The position numbers were made by a program, and so were the translations under genes. From the NCBI RefSeq assembly GCF_000150955.2, contig NC_011674.1, positions 558,001 to 622,000 of the forward strand: a DNA stretch of 64,000 bases, written 5' to 3'. This stretch comes from Phaeodactylum tricornutum CCAP 1055/1 (Eukaryota > Bacillariophyta > Bacillariophyceae > Surirellales > Neidiaceae). Below, piece by piece: positions 50,193-60,974 of the stretch (its first letter is position 1; every line of letters starts with the position of its first letter). The notes under the pieces were generated by a model that did no database searches, was not told where the DNA came from, and saw nothing but the letters and a program-made list of their open reading frames with translations.

Positions 50193-52775
50193 TTACGTTG
50201 TCTTCAGTGGAAAAACGTCACCTAATTGGGTCACTTGCGGCGCGTAGGGATGTACCTTTCTTTCTCCGGTTGGAGAGCCTTCACGACTGGTAGGTGGGGT
50301 GACAATGCTCTTCTTGCTATGTGCACCAGTGTTGACTGTTTTGTCCCAATGATCAAGAAGTTGTGGGCACTTTGGAGACACTATCTCTTTTGAGCACGAC
50401 GTGTCGCGTTCCAATCCTTTCCTGGTTCGCTTACGGAGGAATCCTGTGTATTTTCTCTGGATCGAAATGAACAGAATTGATATAAAACTAATCATGCACA
50501 GTGTTCCGATCATAAAGTCAATGATTGTGCGGTTTTGGAAAGAAAGCGATATCGGTAGCTTTGAAATCGTTACAACACCACCAATAATTGGAGACATCCA
50601 TTGAGATACTGCAGAGAAAAAAAATAAACCACTCTGCATTTTCCTCTCCAACTGGAAAATCCGGTTATCAATGTCACTGCGTTTGACATCCATTTCCACC
50701 AATAATTCCAGGAATACTTGTTGGTAACAAGAGGCCAGTGCCTTGGAAAATTGATCATGAATCGAAACACTAGTCTGCAGCGCTTTTATCTCGTCAGTGA
50801 ACTTTTTAAAGATTGGCTCCATACCACCTCCGCCTTGGGCGTTGCCGTGCGACCCCGGCCCCCCATTGCGCAAGTTCAATTTTTTGCCGGATCTAAAATC
50901 AGCGAAATCGAGTTTTTCCAGACAAGCTGCGCTAGGAAGCTGTTCCAATATCTTGCTCCATGAAAATCCAGATGCATGAAACGCGGTATCGAAAGGAATC
51001 TTTTCTTCCATCTGTTGAATGGCTTGCAATAACGGCTGAGATTCAATCTCATCCGTGATACGCTCAATGGCTTCGACTTCAGACGTAACCAGCTTGGTGC
51101 CGGCGATCACCCCAGAAGCTGATGAAACAGTTGCAGGGGGATTCGAATCGTCGACAGAAATTCTGTCGGGTGTCCTATCAACTGTTGCCAATACACCAAA
51201 ACGTTCCACATGTATGTCTATCCCTGTCGTTCGAGAGATGAGACTCTGAATGTGTTTAACAACAACAGATTCCGTAAGTGAGTGAAACAAAGCTTGATCG
51301 GATAAATCGGCAACAAATTTACTCTTGGTACTACGACCACGTTTCGGAGAGATGGTAAGCGCACGACGGCCTAGCTCAACAAAATGAGAATAATTTGTTC
51401 TTGCCGATTGCCTGCCAAGTTGACAAAAGGACGCGGATGAAAGCGCACTCAATAAATCAAAGTCAGGTGTAGAGCTCCTACCGGATGCGAACAAAAATGC
51501 ACTCCGTTCAAAACTGTAATCCATCTGACATACAGCATCCAATCTGGTGTAGCATTGTCCAATAGTGGATACAGTCCCTTGGACGCTGCCGTCATTGCCA
51601 TTTTCTTGATCCGTAGCCGAAAACGTAGGATCTATTTTCGACCCTGATACGTCTACGTCCCTCTCGTTTTTGTCGTTTGGCTGCTCTTCAACCGTTTCGG
51701 CCCATTGCTCGTGAAAACCTTGCAACATGGTACTCCCATGGACGCTGATCTGACTCACGGTGCAGTAATGCTCATCTCCGTAATGCGATACAAATCGAAA
51801 CTTCAAATACCGTGCCCAAGACGGCTCGTGTAAATCAAATGCGTGTTTGCCATTCCCTCGTGGTGATGTGTATGTACCCAAATCAACCCAATTACCCATT
51901 GTCTGGGGCGAACCCATCACTTGAAAGGTTCCAATATGCGAACTGTATCGTTCATAATAGGAAAGTACTATTTGTTTCACAAGAATGTCTTCGGAGAGTC
52001 CAATGACGACGGACTTTTGGGGCTCTTCACAGGGAATAATTGCGTACTTGTCCTTGTCACCGTTCAGGACGTTGGAAATCCCGTTCCAACTCGACGATTT
52101 CTCCAAAATTAAAGCACCAGCAGATTTGCTGGCATAGTCTACCAAGACACGTTTCAGTCCGTCCTCTTCAGAAAATTTATCACCTTTGGAGTCACCCGAA
52201 GAGGCATGCATCGTTTCTGGTCCTGGGAGATCTTCGCCAGCCCGCGAGTCATCGATATATGCGGATACTTTCTCATTCTTTATTGTCTCTCTACTCCTTT
52301 CTACAACACCAATTTCTGCCGCGCTTTTTTCGTCTTTTGACACAAATTTATCGCGGACCACGTCCATTCGCAATCTGGTGCTAATAGAGGTCAATGACGT
52401 ATCGTTTTCTGGTGGCCTGTAACGATTTTCAACGTATGATCCTACAAGTTTATGGGGATATCCCATCCGAAACGGCACTACAATGTTGTAGTGTTGACCG
52501 AATTCGCTTCCTTCAAATAAAATATCCGGATTTAGTGACTGCCGCAGCAGTGCAGAGTCCCGGTCGCCGTTAGGTCTGTGCAACGGTTCGCGGAATTGCT
52601 TTGTTCCACGGTCGATTTGGGTTTGTTCCCTACAAGACAGTTCCTTCTCCTGATCAGCAGGATGTTCCTCATCGGAGTCCCTCGTGGACTGCCACATTGG
52701 AACATCGTCAACCGCAAGCAAAGGAATCACACTGGCAAGCAGTAAAGTTATTCTCTTCCCCCGCAGTCTCTTCAT
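50193..52775 (-). CDS. SUN-domain protein, SLP1/OPT-like, ER membrane
   Basis: This 860-residue single-exon protein starts with a signal peptide (KRITLLLASVIPLLAVDD). A SUN domain lies at residues about 208-348: VLVDYASKSAGALILEKS, then WNGISNVLNGDKDKYAI and ARYLKFRFVSHYGDEHYC. A long middle of low complexity and helices follows. Two hydrophobic segments lie near residues 725-790 (the second is FMIGTLCMISFISILFIS), then a basic tail. SUN at the N-terminal side and TM near the C-terminus match the SLP1 (Emp65-partner) or osteopotentia group, which protects soluble ER proteins during folding, rather than the nuclear-envelope SUN1/2 layout. Confidence 0.82.
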   Translation of the reverse strand: MKRLRGKRITLLLASVIPLLAVDDVPMWQSTRDSDEEHPADQEKELSCREQTQIDRGTKQFREPLHRPNGDRDSALLRQSLNPDILFEGSEFGQHYNIVVPFRMGYPHKLVGSYVENRYRPPENDTSLTSISTRLRMDVVRDKFVSKDEKSAAEIGVVERSRETIKNEKVSAYIDDSRAGEDLPGPETMHASSGDSKGDKFSEEDGLKRVLVDYASKSAGALILEKSSSWNGISNVLNGDKDKYAIIPCEEPQKSVVIGLSEDILVKQIVLSYYERYSSHIGTFQVMGSPQTMGNWVDLGTYTSPRGNGKHAFDLHEPSWARYLKFRFVSHYGDEHYCTVSQISVHGSTMLQGFHEQWAETVEEQPNDKNERDVDVSGSKIDPTFSATDQENGNDGSVQGTVSTIGQCYTRLDAVCQMDYSFERSAFLFASGRSSTPDFDLLSALSSASFCQLGRQSARTNYSHFVELGRRALTISPKRGRSTKSKFVADLSDQALFHSLTESVVVKHIQSLISRTTGIDIHVERFGVLATVDRTPDRISVDDSNPPATVSSASGVIAGTKLVTSEVEAIERITDEIESQPLLQAIQQMEEKIPFDTAFHASGFSWSKILEQLPSAACLEKLDFADFRSGKKLNLRNGGPGSHGNAQGGGGMEPIFKKFTDEIKALQTSVSIHDQFSKALASCYQQVFLELLVEMDVKRSDIDNRIFQLERKMQSGLFFFSAVSQWMSPIIGGVVTISKLPISLSFQNRTIIDFMIGTLCMISFISILFISIQRKYTGFLRKRTRKGLERDTSCSKEIVSPKCPQLLDHWDKTVNTGAHSKKSIVTPPTSREGSPTGERKVHPYAPQVTQLGDVFPLKTT

Positions 52776-53264
52776 GGTACGCGCATTTACAGATAGCTTG
52801 TTCTTTGATGGTTCTTTTTCTCGTTTTCGTCTGTGGCGAGAACTGTCGGAAATCGTTACTGTTTGTTCGATGTCCGTCGAAAGGTGTCACGTGAGTGGCG
52901 CAGCTCAAAGGCTCCTTGATTGTCGAACGTCGACGAACGCATGCGAGACCAGACCGCCACGTATGAGAAAGACATTTGAAATTCAAAATTCTCTTCTAGA
53001 AGCACATACACGTAAACATGTTAGATTCTAGATTCCGATTCCGATTGATTGTTGAATGTACAGTTAGTTGAACAGACAATGGTGCTCGAGAGGCCAAGCC
53101 AACAAACCGATCGTCCATACATATTTTATGATCATGTTCTTCGGGTCGCACCGATTCGAAAACGAGATCGTCGGATTTGCGTTTAACAAAAGCGTGCAAT
53201 AGAGTATAGAAACCGTCAAATTACTGGGAGGAAAATCTGCTGCATTCAATTGGCTTCGGGCAAA
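52776..53264. other. intergenic between divergent genes, 489 bp
   Basis: No gene is seen. GTACAGTTAG lies at 53058-53067, a variant of the recurrent motif. Confidence 0.4.
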
Positions 53265-53756
53265 ATGGGGAAAAAGAGCCGTAAAGTTTCCAAGCAGCCG
53301 GCATCAGCAGCAGTGAGGGTAGCAGCAACAGCACCAGCGACGTCTTTGGCCGCCGCTGCCTACCCACTTACGTATCCTTCCGATGGTCCATCTGAAGAAG
53401 AGTTGAACTGTCTCCAGTCCTCCTCCGCCACACTCCAAGCAAAACTGGACCAACTCACTTCGCTCGCTTTAGTCGACGACCGTTCCGGTTTTGTTCAGAA
53501 TTTTGTCCCTCTCGATTTGTCAGCCGACGACGCCAATGCCTACTTGCAGGACTTGACAACGGCCCCCGAAGCTGCCTCTCAGTGGACCAACTTGGCGTCG
53601 GAAATTGCCGCGTTGGCCGCTGGGAAAAATGTACACAAGATTGAAGGTGATCAAGTCTGCAAGGCCGTCTTCTTCTTTACCCACCCACTGTTGCCATCCT
53701 GTGATCGGGAAGTATCCTTTGTCTGTACCCGTGGCGAATGGCGGGCTGAAGGGTGA
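53265..53756 (+). CDS. Small protein of unknown function
   Basis: I chose the ATG at 53265 (MGKKSRKVSKQ); the frame is open 15 nt upstream but begins with TTG there. The product is 163 residues. A basic N-terminus is followed by an Ala/Thr-rich stretch (about 15-38), then a helical region and a Cys-containing C-terminus (FFFTHPLLPSCDREVSFVC). I do not recognise it. The codon pattern and Ala-rich content resemble neighbouring coding DNA, so it is probably a real gene. Confidence 0.5.
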   Translation: MGKKSRKVSKQPASAAVRVAATAPATSLAAAAYPLTYPSDGPSEEELNCLQSSSATLQAKLDQLTSLALVDDRSGFVQNFVPLDLSADDANAYLQDLTTAPEAASQWTNLASEIAALAAGKNVHKIEGDQVCKAVFFFTHPLLPSCDREVSFVCTRGEWRAEG

Positions 53757-54437
53757 ACATGTGTATGCCACTTAGTATTGGCACATTCGGTTCTGATGTA
53801 GCGTGGTGTCATGCGGCGCTCTGATGAAACACAGCGGCGTCTTGATGATGGAGTGCATTCATTCACATGCTCAACTCGCCGACTTCACAAATAGTGCCTC
53901 TCGAACAGTTTCTCGAGGCAGATGTCAACCCAAGATTTGTCTCTTTGATAGTGGTCACATGTAAAAAGTCCAGTCAGGCCTCATTCGTATTAATAGAGAC
54001 GGGAGAAATGCTACACGAACTAGATAAGGAACCGACCTCTGCCAGAAAAGATCATAGGTCGGAATTAGTTGTGCAAGTACAAAAAGGGTTACGATCTTAC
54101 AATTAAATATGATCACTATTTTTGGAGTAGAACACACTCGTCATCCAACCAAGACTGTGACTCGTCATAAGGTCGAAGTTCGTGAATGTACCGCGACGTG
54201 ACAGGTAGAGAGCCCAAATAAGAGATTTTACAGTTAACAAGTGTAATTACTTGAATCTTGGACAACCTGGCGACCACAACCATTCAAACTCTGCTCCACA
54301 TTTCACTCCACCAAAGGTCTACGAGTGGTACGGCAACTCACAATCAATAACGTCTCAGGACCCACCCTTTCATCACCGATAGCCACAATTGGCTGCGACC
54401 GCTACACACTGCTTCTCCTCTAAGCACTACTGCAAAG
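53757..54437. other. intergenic, 681 bp
   Basis: An exact TTNACWGTNAA copy (TTTACAGTTAA) lies at 54227-54237, 201 bp upstream of the PUS7 ATG. A reading frame at 53867-54106 has no recognisable features. Confidence 0.4.
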
Positions 54438-56563
54438 ATGCAAAAGGCGATAGTCGACCCCACAGAACGAGAGTTAGGTATCTTGACATACCAGTCACCG
54501 GCGTTAACGGGATTTACGGCGGTTCTCAAGGCCCGCTATTCCGACTTTGTCGTTCACGAAGGTAAAATATATACGTGGTTGTTGTCTCAAATACCGTGTT
54601 TCTAGCACCCTAGCGCTGACTCTCGTCCTTTTAATCTTGCGTTTGCTCAGTCGGAATCGATGGACGGATTGCGAAGTTGGAATCTGTGGAGCCCAAAGCC
54701 AGCAACGGTGTCGTAAAAGAAGAAAAATCCAGGCCGGAAGAACCTGAGATAAAAAAGCGTAAGCTGAACGATGACGGTAGCCCAAATTGGGGCGAACTTG
54801 AGTCTGAATTAAGAGAATTTGTTGGCGAGCAGGGGGCCACCGAGACTATTGAACTGCTCCAAAGAGCTAACCCCTCGGAAGAGAAAATGTTTGTCAAACT
54901 ACCGCCTTGCGCCGAAAAGGAAACCCGTCGGAACTTGCATCAATGGATTCGGTCTCGTCTGAACTTTTGCGCACGGGCCGATACAATCGACGAAACGAAT
55001 TCGGATGGCAATGCAGTCACTAGAGGGCTTATTCGCATTTGGCACAAATCCTTTGAGAGGAAAATGCCAAACTACGGAAAGTTTGAGCGGAATCAGCAAA
55101 ACCGAATGCCCCGGGAAAAGGCTCCTTCGGATAAGCAATACCTACAGTTTGTGCTATATAAGGAAAACATGGATACAGGAGCAGCCGTCGGGCAAATTCA
55201 GCAATTCGTGCAACCACCAGGAGGTGGTCGGGGCCGCGGTCGAGGAGGAAGAGGTAGCTTTAAACATGGTGGTCCTAAGCTACGAATGGGATATGCTGGA
55301 ATGAAAGACAAACGTGGAATCACGAGTCAATACATCACAGTACCGGCGTCAACATCTCTCCACGCGCTCGCCGGTTTAAATCGCCCCGGGCAAGGGGGCG
55401 GCCATACGCGCAACGGAGGTGTCGGTATCATAAGGGTGGGTAACTTTGAGTACGTTGCCAATGAACTGAGATTGGGTCGGTTGAAAGGAAACCGATTTGA
55501 TATTGCTCTACGAAACATAGAATTAGGGTCCGAAACGAAAAATATTGGATCTTCTTTGGAAAGTGCTGCCCAAGCGCTAAAGGACAATGGATTTATAAAC
55601 TACTTTGGTGTGCAGCGATTTGGCAAGTATCACGATACACATTTGACTGGTATCGCCATTTTGAAAGGCGACTATGAAGGTGCGATTGACATCATCATGT
55701 CACCGAAGCCTGACGAGAGGCCAAATATTGCCGAGGCACGAGCCATGTGGAAAGATCGGTTCTCTCACAATAGCGATAGGGCAAGTGCCGAAAAAGAATG
55801 CGCGCAGAAGTTATCCCGACAGTTCAATAGATTCATGCACAGCGAAATGGCCATTGTGAATAGCCTAGCTCGCGATCCTTTGAACTATGAGAAAGCTTTT
55901 TCTTGTATTAACAAAACAATGCGCATGATGTTTATCCATGCGGTGCAAAGCTATTTGTGGAATCACGTCGTCTCAAATCGTATTGAAACGTTTGGGGGCA
56001 AAGTGTTGGAAGGAGATTTGGTGCTGGCGGACCCCAACAGTATTGATGGGGAAGGCATTCCTGAAATTTTGGTGGTCTCAGGAGAGGATATTTCCGCAAA
56101 TAAATACACGCTTACGGACGTTGTGGTACCGCTGATCGGATCAAAAACGCGCGATCCGGCCAACGCGTCAGCGGATCTTTTCGATACAATCCTACTAGAC
56201 AAGGGACTTACTCGCGAAATGATGGTGAAAATGGAAGACCGTGATTTTAATAGCGCGGGAGACTACCGTAAGATGATCTGTCGTCCTGCGGATGTGGATT
56301 TTCAAGTGCTCGAGTACACCGATCCTCATCAGCCGTTACTACAAACCGATTTAATGATGCTAGATGGTATTGAGATCAAGGCCTCGCTGACCTCCGAAAA
56401 GGCATCTGCTACTGCACTGCTGGCCATGATTATTCGATTTACTCTACCACCGTCCGCGTATGCTACTATAGCACTCCGTGAGCTAATGAAGCGACCCACA
56501 TCTAGCGAATATCAAAGCGAATTGAATGTCGGCAGCTCGAAAGAGATAGCCGCTGAGAATTAA
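54438..56563 (+). CDS. PUS7: Pseudouridine synthase, PUS7/TruD family
   Basis: Exon 1 (54438-54561) and exon 2 (54651-56563) give 678 residues; the 89-nt intron restores the N-terminal family motif AVLKARYSDFVVHEVGIDG. The enzyme isomerises uridine in tRNA and other RNAs. The catalytic Asp is D261 in YAGMKDKRGITSQ. Other TruD motifs are NYFGVQRFG, then QSYLWNHVVSNRI and DVVVPLIGS. An RG-rich insert (GGGRGRGRGGRG, about residues 232-243) just before the catalytic motif is likely an RNA-binding tail. A basic KKRKL motif near residue 77-80 could be a nuclear signal. Exon 2 alone lacks an ATG start, so exon 1 is needed. Confidence 0.92.
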
Positions 56564-56659
56564 ACTAGCGAGAAATTCGAAAACGATCAGCCCTTACAGA
56601 TTGAATAACCTTCGTACGGCCCGGCCCCGGCCCCGGCAAGACCATTCCAGAGTGAGAGT

Positions 56660-57450
56660 CTAGGCAATCACCGGCCATTGCATTTGTTCTTGTGCTTGAT
56701 CCCAAAACATGTGCTCTAGTTTGCAGCAAGTAAGAAAATGCTTCTCCATATTCTTCAACGTTTCGGCGTCGGCACTTTGGCAGGCCTTGTTATTCATGGC
56801 AATGTAATCTTTCACCTCGTGTTCAAAATCCTCCCCACCGTACATGTCGATCCAGGCATCGAATTGCGGAGGTCTTTGGACGCTATACGCCGGGAAAAAG
56901 GGAAAGTCAGTGAATGATTCGATGCAGTCAGACAAAACCAGATACGGCACAATTTGCTCGTACTTGTCGTCAATACAACTCCAATCACGTACCTGTCACC
57001 GAGCTCTTGGCGCAGCTTGAGCATGCACTGTCCAACGTGCATATAGACCCAAAAGCAAGGCAACAGAACTGCCAGGCCTTCGGCGTGAGGTCGTGTGGCA
57101 ACCACTTGTTTCATGTAGGAAGTGTAGAGCAAGGAATGGGGCATTTGCTCTACGCCATCGTCAGAAATGTTCCATTCCTTGAAAAATGAATTGTGTAGAC
57201 TAAGTTCGGCTTCTTCCGCACCCTTGGCAAAAGCGTGCAGTCGCTCGGAGTCTTGTCGGGAAATACCATCATTGTCGCCGAGACGCCGCAGTGCGTAGGC
57301 AAAGTCGTGCAAGTAGAGGGCATCCTGTACAACGTAGTATTGAAAGCTGTCCATGTCGAGACTGCCGTCGACCATGGCAACGAGAAACGGATGCTTTTCC
57401 GTGACGGCAATCAACGGAGCCGCCACATCCCAAAAGGCTTGGGCAGACAT
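56660..57450 (-). CDS. TENA/THI-4 family protein (thiaminase II type)
   Basis: Exon 1 (57450-56993) and exon 2 (56882-56660) give 226 residues; the intron is 110 nt. I chose the ATG at 57450 (MSAQAFWDV), since the frame upstream lacks an ATG. TENA proteins hydrolyse thiamine or its breakdown pyrimidines, mostly for salvage. The active-site Cys is in VLLPCFWVY, as in the bacterial TenA_C form, and the catalytic Glu in CKLEHMFWDQA. FQYYVVQDALYLHDFA and DAWIDMYGGEDF are typical. No targeting signal is seen. Confidence 0.88.
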
Positions 57451-58055
57451 GATTCGGATAATGTCCAAACTACTCCACCAATGGAGAGTTTCTTTTGCTC
57501 GTTGTTTGTTGATGCTATCCAATGACTGCCAAAACGGAAGCGAAATCGATGCTCACGGACGGAGACAATCGCCGTAGCAATCGAAATGTTGATTGTTACG
57601 ATTGTCGACTGTTTCGTTTCACGTTGTTCACTGTCAGATCCAGGATCTTTCAATCTTGCATTGGGTATGACGTCACAACAAAGAACAGGGAGTCCGGAAT
57701 CGGATAATTTATTGAATATTGTTGTTTCCAGGATTTCGTTGGTGACGTTGGAGCTTTCGGCTTCTGACGTTCAACGTTGCACCTCCGATCGTAAGATTCT
57801 GGTTGGCCGATCCGAAACATCATTGCCTACATCATCACTCCGTTTGAATCGGGCGGTTCCGGTCCCACACGGACATAAAGGCCACGCCGCACTTTCGGCA
57901 CACGAATTAGTCTCCCGAACAATATCATCACCCGATACAGTCAGGAGCTCTTTCAGGCCGGAATAGAACCAGAATTATTCCTTCCAAGGTATCATCCAAA
58001 GACTTATTGTCTTCGACTTCATTGTTGATTGTGAGCAACTGTCGTTATTCTAGCC
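57451..58055. promoter_or_regulatory. Divergent promoter with TGACGT (CRE-like) cluster
   Basis: A full palindromic CRE, TGACGTCA, lies at 57668-57675. Two more TGACGT cores lie at 57742-57747 and 57764-57769. TTCACTGTCAG at 57628-57638 and ATACAGTCAGG at 57936-57946 are also present. A 126-codon frame (57586-57966) overlaps these but shows no features. In P. tricornutum, TGACGT elements in the PtCA1 promoter mediate CO2/cAMP response; a like role here is inference. Confidence 0.45.
57668..57675. promoter_or_regulatory. Palindromic CRE TGACGTCA
   Basis: A full 8-bp CRE sits in the divergent promoter between the TENA-like and thioredoxin-like genes, 381 bp upstream of the thioredoxin ATG. It is the bZIP consensus site. 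No binding is shown here. Confidence 0.5.
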
Positions 58056-58981
58056 ATGCAAAGAAGGATGAGAAGTACGAGTAGCAATGGTGGACCGCCG
58101 ACGAGATCATCAACCTGGCTGTGTTGGAAGGTTCTAGCTCTCCTGTGCACTGCCACAACTTTCACTGCAGCCTTTACGCTGCAAATGGATTACAAACCTC
58201 CGGTAAAATCGTCCGTTAGAAAGATCTACGACAGTAGGTTTCCGCGGGATACGTCCCCATCGCGTAGCGGTAGCACCAGTGGCTCCGGGAGCGGGAAGCC
58301 GCGCAAAGACGAGCTGCCGTCCCGCTCTTCCAGTGCGAAGTCCGCTTATGCGGGAGCGTTGAGTGCACCCTTACCTATCAGTGGAGCCAGTCGTATGACG
58401 CAGAGTTTCGAAAGGCGGATGCGGGATCTCGTATTGGGAGGAAAGGATGTTGTGAGAAGATCTTCGACGGTGGCACCGACTGCTCCGAACACCCGCAAGT
58501 TGCCCTCCAATGTTCTGACAGTGGAATCTTTGCAAGATTACAAGAAAGTTGTGGCGGATGAACCGGAAAAAATGGTAGCGGTACGGTTTTACGCACCTTG
58601 GTGTAAGGTACGTGAATTTTATGCCCATGGAAGGTATACGCGAAAGACGCTCGAAGCAACTGCTGCTCACGCTTGTTTGCTTCTCCTGGCTCTCGTTAGG
58701 CTTGCAAAGCTGTCGCCCCGCATTTTTATCACATGGCCGTCAAAAATCCAAATACTATCTTTGTCGATGTTCCCGTCACGAACGACAACGCGTCGTTACA
58801 CCAGGGCCTAGGTGTGCCTTCGTTGCCGTTTGGACATATTTACCACCCAACGGCTGGACTCGTCGAAGAGGTACGGTTAACACGCAAGTTTGTTCCCGAA
58901 TTTGCGAAAACATTGGAGCACTATATCCGTGGAAGCTGTCCTTTGCCAGAAGACTTTGCCGAACCAACTGCTACAGCGTGA
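58056..58981 (+). CDS. Thioredoxin-like protein with WCKAC active site, plastid
   Basis: Exons 58056-58607 and 58700-58981 give 277 residues; the intron is 92 nt. The N-terminus has a hydrophobic signal (VLALLCTATTFTAAF) with TAAFTLQ as an ASAFAP-like site. A Ser/Gly/Arg-rich linker of about 100 residues follows. The thioredoxin domain from about residue 150 has FYAPWCKACKAV, with the intron exactly between WCK and ACK, and a cis-Pro in GVPSLPFGHI. The active site is WCKAC, not the standard WCGPC, so its redox potential or partners probably differ from typical thioredoxins. It diverges from the TENA gene. Confidence 0.87.
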
Positions 58982-60122
58982 TTTCTCTAGAAGAACGTGC
59001 ACCCCCTCCCAGCCAAAAACGTATTGTATAAGCTATGTAAAGAAACGGAATCGCTCCAAAACCATACTACATTCTCCAATGGGACTACGCCCCTTATCTC
59101 CTGCACTCTACAACACAAATTTAGAACCGGTTGCTTCAGTCTAGGCATAAGAAACCATCAGTCTACCATGCTTAGGCTCAACAGTACCACTCCTTACTGC
59201 AAATATTTGTTCTGGCTTCTCAAGACCTGATGTATCTTTGGATTCCATCAGACCATACTGTTTGGGCTTGATAAATAGCCAAGAAAACATAGCTTTTCTC
59301 GCTTGCATTAAAATGTGTTGCTGAGTTGTTCGGATTTGTAGATTTGTTGCGGCCTTTTTTAGGTTCACCACTGCACTCGTCAACCCATCGAGGGCTGCTT
59401 TCCTTCCTGCTTTGCTGCCATGTCAGATTACAGCATATGCATATCACTATTATCCTTTAGTTCGATCGGTTCCGCCGAACCATTTGACGCTAGTGGCTTA
59501 ACCTGACCAGGATACTGTTAGACCTTCGACCAAACTGCATAATTCAAAGCTAGGTCAGTCATATACTTACCTTCCAAGTCCTATCTTTTTTCATCTGCGC
59601 GTCGAGTATGCTAAAATTGTATCAGTTTCTTGCTCTCGGAGACTTCGTGACACCTCTCTAGAGTGGTATTTCGGATCGAACGCGAGACTCCGAGCGGATA
59701 GAGCGGGGACTTCTCGTTGTCGGCTCCCTGTAAACCTTGATTTCTGAAATGGATGTTAGACGGGGACGTCTGTACACCTTCCATTCGGTGATCGGCAACT
59801 TTGACTGCATGTCTGTTTCTCTTTAATTTACCTGATCTTCGGAGGAAGCTCCTCAAGGTTGCTGTGATCAATAGAGAGTTGAACTTTCCTTTGTCTTTTT
59901 GCGATGGAAGACTGTGAACATCAAAGGATTGACCAGCAGGCTTTTGACGCTTAACTGAAAAAACACAACTATGCCAGGTGGGGAATCGACTCATCCGACT
60001 GCTGGTGTCTGGATTGACTGTGAAAAAAGGCGAAAAACACACTAACAATATCTTATCCGAGTACCTCTCGATCAAACCTTCTGCACACTTTTGTTGACGC
60101 TAAAAAGCTATTCTGTTTGACC
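58982..60122. other. intergenic, 1141 bp
   Basis: No supported gene is seen. An exact TTNACWGTNAA copy lies at 60014-60024, about 100 bp upstream of the uracil phosphoribosyltransferase ATG. A minus-strand frame at 59611-60075 has no ATG at its 5' end and no recognisable domain. Confidence 0.45.
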
Positions 60123-60974
60123 ATGACTACCGAGAGAACAAATGGAAAATTGAAAGATTTGGATTTCGGTCCGAACGTGCATATTTCATCGCATCCCGTT
60201 CTATCGCACAAGGTCACGATTCTCCGGTCATCGGCCACGACTTCGCACACTTTCCGTGCTGTCTTGCGTGAAGTGACATACCATTTGGGCTATGAAGCGA
60301 CCTCACGCTTGACGACCCAGCCCGTCGCCATTACGGTCCCAGTACCGCCCAAAGAAAAAGGCGGGAAAGAAGAGCATGTGGAATATCAGGGAAGCAAACT
60401 GGTGGAACACGTAGCTTTGATTCCAATCTTGCGGTCGGGTCTCGGTATGGTGGATTCGATGCTAGAGCTGCTGCCAAATGCAGCGATTCATCACATCGGG
60501 ATGTACAAAGTTTTGGGACAAAACCCGGTACAATACTTCAACCGTTTGCCCCGGACATGCCATGCGGATGTTGCGTATATTCTGGATCCTGTCATTGCAA
60601 CGTCCAGTACCGTCATGAGTTTGATCAGTATCCTCAAAAAGGTAAGTTGAAGAATGAAAATATTAACCGCATACATCCAAGGATAATACACTTACATATG
60701 TTGTATGCCCGTCTCCTAGTGGGGAGTTCCGCAAATCAATATAATCTCCGTTATGGCGAGCCGGGCTGGCCTTCAGCAACTGATGGACGCCCACCCGGAC
60801 ATCTACGTCAGTGTTGGCACTGTAGAGGAGGAAATTTCGGAAGAAGGAATCATATTGCCGGGTTTAGGTGATGCTGGTGATCGACAATTTGGAACCGCAA
60901 CGGTAACGGTAGACGACGAGAGTCTTCTCCACATCTCGAAACGAAAGCGTACCATGTCTGCGCAACTTGACTGA
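60123..60974 (+). CDS. UPRT: Uracil phosphoribosyltransferase
   Basis: Exons 60123-60641 and 60720-60974 give 257 residues; the intron is 78 nt. The ATG at 60123 is the first in frame. The enzyme makes UMP from uracil and PRPP. Motifs include FRAVLREVTYHLGYEAT, PILRSGLGM, the PRPP-loop region YILDPVIATSSTV, and the uracil-binding PGLGDAGDRQFGT. The PRPP loop is unusual: most family members have ATGGS, ATAGS or similar, while here it is ATSST. No targeting signal is seen, so cytosol is likely. Confidence 0.9.

Noticed and set aside
53867-54106. 79-codon frame between the small unknown protein and PUS7
   Set aside because: No similarity, no supporting context.
57586-57966. 126-codon plus-strand frame between TENA and thioredoxin genes
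   Set aside because: Begins with an ATG but shows no recognisable features and sits over promoter-like elements.
59655-59720. Sequence with a TTCGATCC-like stretch on the minus strand, considered as a tRNA
   Set aside because: The T-arm stem does not pair and no acceptor stem or anticodon arm could be drawn.
59611-60075. 154-codon minus-strand frame
   Set aside because: No ATG at its 5' end, no domain; probably chance.
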